NCBI GenBank assembly: GCA_003487955.1
Contig: DNNJ01000391.1
Coordinates: forward strand, 1-7,947
DNA length: 7,947 nucleotides
Source: Clostridiales bacterium
GTDB taxonomy: Bacteria; Bacillota; Clostridia; Tissierellales; Sedimentibacteraceae
Direction: 5' to 3'
The notes under the pieces were generated by a model. That model had not been told where the DNA came from. It worked only from the letters and a program-made list of their open reading frames with translations, and made no database searches. The translations under genes were made by a program, and so were the position numbers. Positions 1-4,755 of the stretch are shown piece by piece (within the stretch, counting starts at the first letter, position 1; each line of letters starts with the position of its first letter).

Positions 1-110
1 CAAACCGTAGTTCAAGGGAACATTTTTGATCTCTTTTATGTCTTAATAACAATTTATTCTAAATTTTCTCATTCACTAGTTGATTTCTATTACTTCATAT
101 TTCTACATAT

Positions 111-238
111 TCATTTTGCATAATTGACATATGTATTTTGAGAGAGTCCGTTGATGAAGCCTAATGCTCCAAGAGTATTATAACCAAAGTTACTACTAAA
201 AATAGTCCATTGATCCATGTTTTTTTTGTTTTTTCCAT
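111..238 (-). pseudogene. Frameshifted, truncated N-terminus of a small membrane protein, possibly TspO-like (tryptophan-rich sensory protein)
   Basis: A strong ribosome binding site (AAGGAGG, 245-251) sits 6 bases before an ATG at 236-238. Reading gives a Lys-rich start (MEKTKKTW) and a hydrophobic stretch (INGLFLVVTLVI), but a stop follows at 161-163 after 25 codons. One base added near 180-181 keeps the reading open through NTLGALGFINGLSQ to a stop at 111-113. The joined product, about 42 residues, looks like the first transmembrane helix of clostridial TspO/MBR-like proteins, from memory of the family and not from a search. The conserved part that should follow (the region ending in FSIWxxIY) is absent, so the gene is both frameshifted and truncated. 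It starts 61 bases after the uvsE stop on the same strand, so it may once have been cotranscribed with uvsE. The alternative is a real 25-residue membrane peptide. The coding signal across the shift is fairly convincing; the family name is less so. Confidence 0.5.
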
Positions 239-299
239 AGTGAACCTCCTTATTTTTCTAGTTTTATTATTTGTTTTTGTTGTTCAATCGTACTCTTCA

Positions 300-1553
300 T
301 TATAACAACTTCATGAAATAAAGGGAATCCAGTAAATACTGTTGTTGCTGATCCTCTGCCAGTTTCCAAAGTAAGCGTTTCATGGAAATTGTTGATTCTC
401 CCATACTCACTTTATTAATGAGTTTATCAAATCTTAGCCTTGTATTCTTATCAGCTAAACCCTTAAAATAGCCCCATACATGCTGGGCTGCATTTACAGC
501 GTTTTTAGGCTTGACCGGCGTCATCAACGCCTCATCAATTAGCCTGTAAAATTCTATAACAGGGTATCTGTTCTTGTCTTTCAATAGCTGTCTTATGTCC
601 TGGTATCCTTTTGGAGCGTGTTCCAGAACCAAATATTTATAACGTTCCCATTCTTTTTCCAGTCGTTGGATTTTGGGTGAAGCAATTGTATTGATACATT
701 TTAATGCAGACAAATTTTTGTCCTTAACTTCCACCATGATGTCTACATCCTGCGTTGGAAGCTGTTTATAAAACTGGAAAAAACCTTCTACATCCAATGT
801 GGCAGAATGAGAGCCCGGCCTTTTACCGTCATCCTGCTGTGGATAATGTAGCTTTTGGGGACCATCCGATTGCTTCCAGGTGCTTGCGCATGCAGTGATC
901 CATTCAATGTCGGAACGGGTGTTGTCTGGATTCACTTGATGATGAAGGTTGTCAAATACTACGGGGATACCTTCGCTTTCTCCAATAGAAAGAACATCGG
1001 ATATGGCATACTGACGGTCATCGTTTTCAATCACCAGTCGCTGCCGGATGTTTTCATCCAAACAACGATAATGCTGGACAAAGCGTTTGAGGGCATCGGT
1101 TTTGTCACCATAAATGCCACCGATGTGGAGAACAATCTTGTGTTCTTTTCCCAAGCCCATTGCATCTAAAAATCGTGCATGATACCTCAAGTCTTCCACT
1201 GCCCGTTCTACCACCGCTTCATCCGGTGAATTCAGTACGGTGTATTGCCCTGGGTGCATTGAAAGGCGTATGCCGTTTGTTATTGCTTTACGCCCAATTT
1301 CCTTTAGCTTACCGCTGAATATTTCCCACCATTTTACCGTATTCACAGGGTGTGAACCAAACGGTATGATATCTGAGCTGATACGAAAAAGCTTGATACC
1401 GTTTTGTATGTTATAGTCTAATGTTTTATCAAGCGCTTCTAGGTTTGATTGAATTAAGCCCATTAAAACATCAGAGGAAACGTTTTTCATCGTGCAGGTT
1501 CGCTGTTTTATCCCCGAAACGCCAACAGTTAGACAGGCGTAGCCAATATTCAT
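300..1553 (-). CDS. uvsE: UV-damage endonuclease UvsE with C-terminal DUF1722 (YbgA-like) domain
   Basis: UvsE (UVDE) nicks DNA 5' to UV photoproducts and some other lesions, starting an alternative excision repair route in the cytoplasm. Residues 1-290 form the TIM-barrel endonuclease. The positions matching the metal ligands of the Thermus enzyme are all present: H68, H100 (MHPGQY), H143 (LHIGG), E176 (IENDD), D201 and H204 (FDNLHH), H236, H249 and E275 (VEVKDK). K234 matches the modified lysine, and Q103/Y104 match the lesion-probing pair. Residues about 303-413 are a separate domain resembling DUF1722: KYLVLEHAPKGY, then KPKNAVNAAQHVWGYFK, then a Leu-rich end. At 417 residues it is about 100 longer than a typical Bacillus UvsE, and the added domain explains that. 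The ATG at 1551-1553 follows GGAGG (1561-1565) by 7 bases. DUF1722 also occurs in E. coli YbgA, beside the photolyase gene phrB, so a link to photoproduct repair is plausible. The gene should be functional. Confidence 0.95.
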   Translation of the reverse strand: MNIGYACLTVGVSGIKQRTCTMKNVSSDVLMGLIQSNLEALDKTLDYNIQNGIKLFRISSDIIPFGSHPVNTVKWWEIFSGKLKEIGRKAITNGIRLSMHPGQYTVLNSPDEAVVERAVEDLRYHARFLDAMGLGKEHKIVLHIGGIYGDKTDALKRFVQHYRCLDENIRQRLVIENDDRQYAISDVLSIGESEGIPVVFDNLHHQVNPDNTRSDIEWITACASTWKQSDGPQKLHYPQQDDGKRPGSHSATLDVEGFFQFYKQLPTQDVDIMVEVKDKNLSALKCINTIASPKIQRLEKEWERYKYLVLEHAPKGYQDIRQLLKDKNRYPVIEFYRLIDEALMTPVKPKNAVNAAQHVWGYFKGLADKNTRLRFDKLINKVSMGESTISMKRLLWKLAEDQQQQYLLDSLYFMKLL

Positions 1554-1599
1554 ATGAAACCCTCCAATAGCTATCTAACGCTAAAAATTTTACTAAACT

Positions 1600-1707
1600 A
1601 TGACAGATATCCAACCTGACCACACAACCTCGCAAAAGCTGAAAAAACATCTAACACTTCATAAGGACATAAAACCCCTCACAACCTTTGACAACGGTAA
1701 GGAGTTT
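1600..1707 (+). pseudogene. Remnant of an IS30-type transposase (DDE domain fragment)
   Basis: The plus strand between the uvsE start and the 66-residue gene reads open from 1600. It gives KLKKHLTLHKDIKPL followed by TTFDNGKEF, ending near 1707. The D-N-G-K-E-F block preceded by T is the sequence around the second catalytic Asp of IS30-family (rve/DDE) transposases, and the preceding residues fit the run-up to it. The usual next block (a Tyr-rich segment, then WERGxNEN) is missing, because the frame runs into the end of the 66-residue gene. There is a stop two codons before the ATG. No terminal inverted repeats are visible, so this is a scar of about 36 codons and cannot transpose. It is opposite in strand to every intact gene here. 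The match is from recognition of a short motif only, so chance similarity cannot be excluded. Confidence 0.45.
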
Positions 1708-1718
1708 ACTTTACTTTT

Positions 1719-1919
1719 TTATCTTTTGGGAAATAATTTTATCTCCTTCTGAAACAATTCTGTTGTGAGCTCTGATGTGAAATCCATCACCTTGTGCCAC
1801 TCATTTTTGAACTTGAAAAATAACTCGCCGTTAATTTCTTTTATTGGGCAAGTATATTTTCCCCATCCCGTGGTAATCTGAACCCACTTCAAAATGCGGT
1901 TAATACTCAATACTAACAT
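1719..1919 (-). CDS. Small protein of 66 residues, unknown function
   Basis: I do not recognise this family. The protein starts MLVLSINRILKW and contains the segments TTGWGKYTCPIKEINGE and KNEWHKVMDF. It is basic and rich in aromatic residues, with one Cys, no convincing membrane helix and no signal peptide. The pattern suggests a small folded beta-rich cytoplasmic protein. The start is the ATG at 1917-1919, with AAGGAGG (1925-1931) 5 bases upstream. An in-frame TTG at 1932-1934 would extend the protein by five residues, but it overlaps that ribosome binding site and is rejected. The gene lies 27 bases after the stop of the membrane protein gene (1947-2411), so the two are almost certainly cotranscribed and translated from separate strong sites. 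No terminator is visible after the stop. It is a real gene by its ribosome binding site and spacing, but its role is unknown. Confidence 0.7.
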   Translation of the reverse strand: MLVLSINRILKWVQITTGWGKYTCPIKEINGELFFKFKNEWHKVMDFTSELTTELFQKEIKLFPKR

Positions 1920-1946
1920 TTTTACCTCCTTCAAACAGCTTATGAC

Positions 1947-2411
1947 TTATGCTGCAATAGCACCCTTGGTATAGTTATCAACCCATGTTTGTCCGGGTAA
2001 AAGCTCGATACCGTGTGCCGCTGCTGCCGATATCTTTTCTGGGGAAGCATGCCATCCCTCGCAAAGATTGCGAATATGGCCTGTTACGTCAAATGCAGCC
2101 CTGTATTCTCTATGCACTGGAAGCGAAATTATGTCCGTGGTGCTTACAGTTTCAACAACTGGAATCGTATTCTCAGTTGTTTTCACGACAGCCTTATCTG
2201 CAGGTATCTTTGCTACACTCTTTTGTAAAGCCGCCCACAGTTCCTCTATGGAATCCTTATTTTTTATCCCTAAGATAATACCGATTAACGATGCAATGCT
2301 TATCCCTGCAAAGATAAGCTCTTTTTTATGTGCTTTAACCCACTTAATAAATGTACCTTTTTCCTTCTCAGTTTCACTGCAAATTTCTGATTTTTTGATA
2401 TGCTCTTCCAT
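1947..2411 (-). CDS. Single-pass membrane protein with conserved-looking C-terminal domain, unknown function
   Basis: The protein has 154 residues. The first 30 are charged (KWVKAHKK just before the membrane), and residues 31-49 form one clear transmembrane helix (ELIFAGISIASLIGIILGI). Residues about 51-95 are a linker rich in Lys, Thr and Val. Residues about 98-154 look like a compact domain: VHREYRAAFDVTGHIRNL, then EGWHASPEKI, an Ala-rich helix, then ELLPGQTWVDNY. The positive-inside rule is not decisive because Lys flanks both sides of the helix, but the stronger cluster before it suggests the tail lies outside the cell. The ATG at 2409-2411 has GGAGG (2419-2423) 7 bases upstream. It heads a two-gene unit with the 66-residue gene and has its own extended -10 promoter overlapped by a palindrome. 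I recall similar tails in clostridial hypothetical proteins but cannot name a family. No catalytic motif is seen. Confidence 0.75.
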   Translation of the reverse strand: MEEHIKKSEICSETEKEKGTFIKWVKAHKKELIFAGISIASLIGIILGIKNKDSIEELWAALQKSVAKIPADKAVVKTTENTIPVVETVSTTDIISLPVHREYRAAFDVTGHIRNLCEGWHASPEKISAAAAHGIELLPGQTWVDNYTKGAIAA

Positions 2412-2441
2412 GCTCAGACCTCCTTCATAGATTACACTTTA

Positions 2442-2459
2442 ATTATATCAGGTATCTGA
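2442..2459 (-). promoter_or_regulatory. Extended -10 promoter with adjoining TCAG-ATAC-CTGA palindrome (possible operator)
   Basis: On the minus strand, TGATATAAT forms an extended -10 element (TATAAT at 2442-2447, TG at 2449-2450), about 30 bases before the start codon of the membrane protein gene. No -35 hexamer is present at normal spacing, which fits an extended -10 promoter. A palindrome, TCAG-ATAC-CTGA (2448-2459), overlaps the TG and abuts the -10, where a bound repressor would block RNA polymerase. The neighbouring XRE regulator (2489-3337) is the obvious candidate to bind it, but that is inference. Confidence 0.5.
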
Positions 2460-2488
2460 ACTACTGGCGTTCACAATTCGAGAACATC

Positions 2489-3337
2489 CTATTGGCAGCA
2501 TCGAAAGAACATCTTAGCATACTTGTTGTCTAACTGTGCATAGGCAAACATCAGCTGAATGCCCATAGTCACATTCATCTCTATCGACAAACCTGTATCA
2601 ACCAGTCCATTTGTATAGCGCAATGCCAAATAATAATCGCCCAAATCAGACCAGTCCTCATCCAATTTTAAACTCTTGATTGATTCACAAAGCAATTCAT
2701 CCATATCTAAAATAAATCCTTGCCTCTTACTTTCAACCTCCGGTGACACTCTTTTTATTGCTCTGGATAGCTCTAACATATCAATTCTTTTTGATAGCAG
2801 TTTATTCTGGAGTTCTAACATTTCTTTTACAGTAAATATCTGTGACCACCACACAAAAATGCTCCACACAAGATTAGCAATAGCCTCTGGTGCTTCGGTC
2901 TCATTAGTGGCCTGTACAAAAAGCTCTGTCACATCCGTGATAATAGTTCCTCTTAAAGTTTCACCGCTTGCAAACGCACTCAAGATTCTCTGACTTAAAT
3001 CATATCCTTTTTTGAATGAAGCATTATTCATTGCTTCCTCCGAAGAGAAAAGTGGCATAATTTTCTTGAATGTTTCAAAGGTCGATGACAGAGAAATCTG
3101 TTGTACATCGATTTTTTCAAGAATGGTCAGGTCGGTGTACATCAGTTCATCTATGGTTTTTCCATAATAATTGGCTATAGTTTTCAAGGTATCCGGGTCT
3201 GGCTTTCTACTACCATTTTCATATCCTTTAATCGTGGATTTCGCAAATCCAATAGCAGCGCCAAGTTTCTCTAAGGTATCTCCATGGATTTCCCTTAGTC
3301 GTTGTATATTTCTTCCCAACAGGTTATTATCTTTCAT
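2489..3337 (-). CDS. XRE-family helix-turn-helix transcriptional regulator with large uncharacterised C-terminal domain
   Basis: Residues about 6-66 are a Cro/C1-type (XRE) DNA-binding domain: NIQRLREIHGDTLEKLGAAI, the turn and recognition helix GFAKSTIKGYENGSRKP, then TLKTIANYYGKTIDELM. Residues about 70-282 form a mostly helical domain I do not recognise, likely for dimerisation or signal sensing. It has a Trp-rich hydrophobic stretch (NLVWSIFVWWSQIF, about 146-159) and ends in FFRCCQ. At 282 residues it is much longer than simple phage-type repressors. The ATG at 3335-3337 has AGAGG (3345-3349) 7 bases upstream. It is followed after 77 bases by the membrane protein/66-residue gene unit in the same direction, and a palindrome at that unit's promoter suggests it controls these genes. 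A regulator acting on its own leader is also possible, because another palindrome lies at 3431-3446. The DNA-binding assignment is firm; the targets are inferred. Confidence 0.9.
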   Translation of the reverse strand: MKDNNLLGRNIQRLREIHGDTLEKLGAAIGFAKSTIKGYENGSRKPDPDTLKTIANYYGKTIDELMYTDLTILEKIDVQQISLSSTFETFKKIMPLFSSEEAMNNASFKKGYDLSQRILSAFASGETLRGTIITDVTELFVQATNETEAPEAIANLVWSIFVWWSQIFTVKEMLELQNKLLSKRIDMLELSRAIKRVSPEVESKRQGFILDMDELLCESIKSLKLDEDWSDLGDYYLALRYTNGLVDTGLSIEMNVTMGIQLMFAYAQLDNKYAKMFFRCCQ

Positions 3338-3506
3338 CTATATTCCTCTCCAACTTGAACTTCGCATAAATCTCCAGTATGTGCTTCCCGATAGCTTCCG
3401 GGGCAACTGGTTAGCCTCACAAATGAAGCGAACACCATACGGTGTTTGGGCGATTATTATTTGGCACTTCGCTATACAAAATTCTCTCAATCTCTAAAAA
3501 ATTCAT
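3327..3506 (-). pseudogene. Possible decayed small ORF overlapping the regulator start
   Basis: One minus-strand frame from an ATG at 3504-3506 reads MNFLEIERILYSEVPNNN and then VWCSLHL, with a TGA at 3417-3419 and a TAA at 3411-3413. The same frame then continues as a protein-like segment, PVAPEAIGKHILEIYAKF, to a stop at 3327-3329, 9 bases inside the XRE gene. The overlap, with the XRE ribosome binding site inside this frame, is typical of translationally coupled genes, and the two close stops look like point decay. The ATG has no good ribosome binding site. I recognise no family, and a non-coding leader is a serious alternative. Confidence 0.25.
3431..3446. promoter_or_regulatory. Perfect palindrome AACACC-ATAC-GGTGTT upstream of the XRE regulator
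   Basis: Two perfect 6-base arms flank a 4-base centre, about 94 bases before the XRE start codon and in the 228-base gap below the yhcG-like gene. No T-run follows on either strand, so it is not a terminator. Dyads of this size are typical of binding sites for dimeric XRE regulators, so autoregulation is plausible. Its centre, ATAC, is the same as that of the palindrome at 2448-2459. No good promoter is recognised around it, and the rest of the 3338-3565 gap shows only the possible decayed ORF. Confidence 0.35.
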
Positions 3507-3565
3507 GTTTATACAGTCTTGGCCTGAAATGCTAATAACAGTATACAAAGCTAACTACTACATAC

Positions 3566-4582
3566 TTACTTCTGTTCTTTTCCTCCTCTTTCCACAACTT
3601 CCAGAGCTTGATATTCCTTTTTTAATTCTCGCAACAATTCTTCTTCAGTTGGTAAATATAATTTGTATTTTGAGGCAAAAACTTGTGTTTCATTCTCTGG
3701 CAATGTATATTTTACCACAGATTCACTTTTATCTGCACATAATACAATTCCAATTGGGGGATTATCTCCCTCATTCATTAACTCTCGCTCATAATAATGG
3801 GTATACATCTGCATTTGCCCCAAATCCTGATGCGTCAAATCTCCAATTTTCAAATCAATCAAAACAAAACATTTTAAAATATAGTTATAAAATACAAGGT
3901 CTATTCTAAAATGTCGACCATCAAAAGTAATTCTTTTCTGCCTTGCTACAAACGAAAATCCTCTACCTAGCTCTAATAAAAATTTTTGCAAATGTGTAAT
4001 CAATGCCTGTTCTAAATCGCTCTCAAAAAAATCATCGCTTGGGTTCAAACCAAGAAATTCAAGTACATATGGGTCTCTAATAATATCCTCTGGAGTTTTT
4101 TCCGGCTCCAGTGTTTGGATTTCCGCTGCTACCTTTTCTTTATTTTTACTAGATAATAGTCTTTCATAAAAAAAAGAATTTATCTGGCGTTCAAGCTGTC
4201 TGGTACTCCATTGAGACTTCACAGACTCCTGCATATAAAATTCACGTGCATTTTCGCTTTCTACACGCATTAAAAGTCGATAGTGTGTCCAACTCAATTC
4301 GCTACGCAATGCGTAGCCTTTTGGAAAAATCAAATAAAACTGCCGCATATTTTTCAGATTTGCAACAGTGAATCCCTTGCCAAAATCTTGTGTCATTTGC
4401 TTTGATAATTCATTCAGCAAGCCAGTTCCATATTCAGCTTTTTCATTTCCACCTTGCTCTTCTATAATAGATTTTCCGATATTCCAATATGCTTCAACCA
4501 TAGCAAAATTAGCAGACTGATAAACCTTATTCCTTGCTATGGTTAAAATATTTTTGATTTCATTATAAAAACTTTTATTCAT
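3566..4582 (-). CDS. yhcG: YhcG-type (DUF1016) PDDEXK nuclease, orphan
   Basis: This 338-residue protein has the normal two-part YhcG layout. Residues about 5-150 are the helical DUF1016 N-terminal domain: YQSANFAMVEAYWNIGKSI, then GTGLLNELSKQM, FTVANLKNMRQFY, LSWTHYRLLMRV and the WSTRQLERQI block. Residues about 165-325 are the PDDEXK nuclease fold. They hold E191 (DLEQAL), D228 (FRIDLVFYN), D243-L-K245 (the E-x-K position, here Asp) and QMQMY at 256-260. The catalytic set is complete if Asp can replace Glu, as I recall in other members. The family is predicted to act on DNA and is often found near restriction-modification and other defence genes, but no methylase, specificity subunit or integrase is seen here. 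The ATG at 4580-4582 has AAGGA (4591-4595) 8 bases upstream. A 173-base AT-rich gap (4583-4755) separates it from rlmCD; I found no clear promoter or terminator there. The fold call is firm; substrate and biological role are unknown. Confidence 0.9.
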   Translation of the reverse strand: MNKSFYNEIKNILTIARNKVYQSANFAMVEAYWNIGKSIIEEQGGNEKAEYGTGLLNELSKQMTQDFGKGFTVANLKNMRQFYLIFPKGYALRSELSWTHYRLLMRVESENAREFYMQESVKSQWSTRQLERQINSFFYERLLSSKNKEKVAAEIQTLEPEKTPEDIIRDPYVLEFLGLNPSDDFFESDLEQALITHLQKFLLELGRGFSFVARQKRITFDGRHFRIDLVFYNYILKCFVLIDLKIGDLTHQDLGQMQMYTHYYERELMNEGDNPPIGIVLCADKSESVVKYTLPENETQVFASKYKLYLPTEEELLRELKKEYQALEVVERGGKEQK

Positions 4583-4755
4583 TCACATTATCCTTTCTAT
4601 GTTCAATAAGGTTCAGCTATATATTCAGTTTCCTTAGTGTTATAAATCACATTTTACTTTACGAATGTTTTGATTTTTTGTGTGTATTCAAAATTCATAT
4701 AATATCTCCCAATACGCTTTTCCTTTATTATACATATTTCATCAAAATATTTTCA

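Noticed and set aside
1..110. Search for further coding sequence continuing the fragment at 111-238
   Set aside because: All minus-strand frames carry frequent stops and no recognisable protein segment, so nothing is called here.
855..1169. Plus-strand open frame of 104 codons inside uvsE
   Set aside because: It lies wholly opposite a well supported uvsE coding region, has no recognisable motif, and is explained as an antisense shadow.
1587..1614. Possible uvsE promoter TTGGAT-N16-TAAAAT
   Set aside because: The -35 matches only three of six bases. It is too weak to annotate and is mentioned only with the transposase scar.
1920..1934. TTG start five codons upstream for the 66-residue protein
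   Set aside because: The TTG lies over the AAGGAGG ribosome binding site that serves the ATG at 1917-1919, so it cannot be the start.
1985..2430. Three plus-strand frames opposite the membrane protein gene
   Set aside because: They overlap each other and the supported minus-strand gene, and none gives a recognisable protein.
2469..2484. GTTC-N8-GAAC dyad between the XRE gene and the membrane protein promoter
   Set aside because: Four-base arms with an 8-base spacer are expected by chance, and no T-run follows, so I call neither an operator nor a terminator.
3442..3909. Plus-strand open frame of 155 codons opposite the nuclease gene end
   Set aside because: Its sequence is a hydrophobic antisense shadow of the PDDEXK domain, with no family resemblance.
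4583..4755. Search for a decayed remainder of the rlmCD C-terminal extension, or a terminator, below the rlmCD stop
   Set aside because: None of the minus-strand frames gives a matching continuation, and no stable stem with a T-run is seen.
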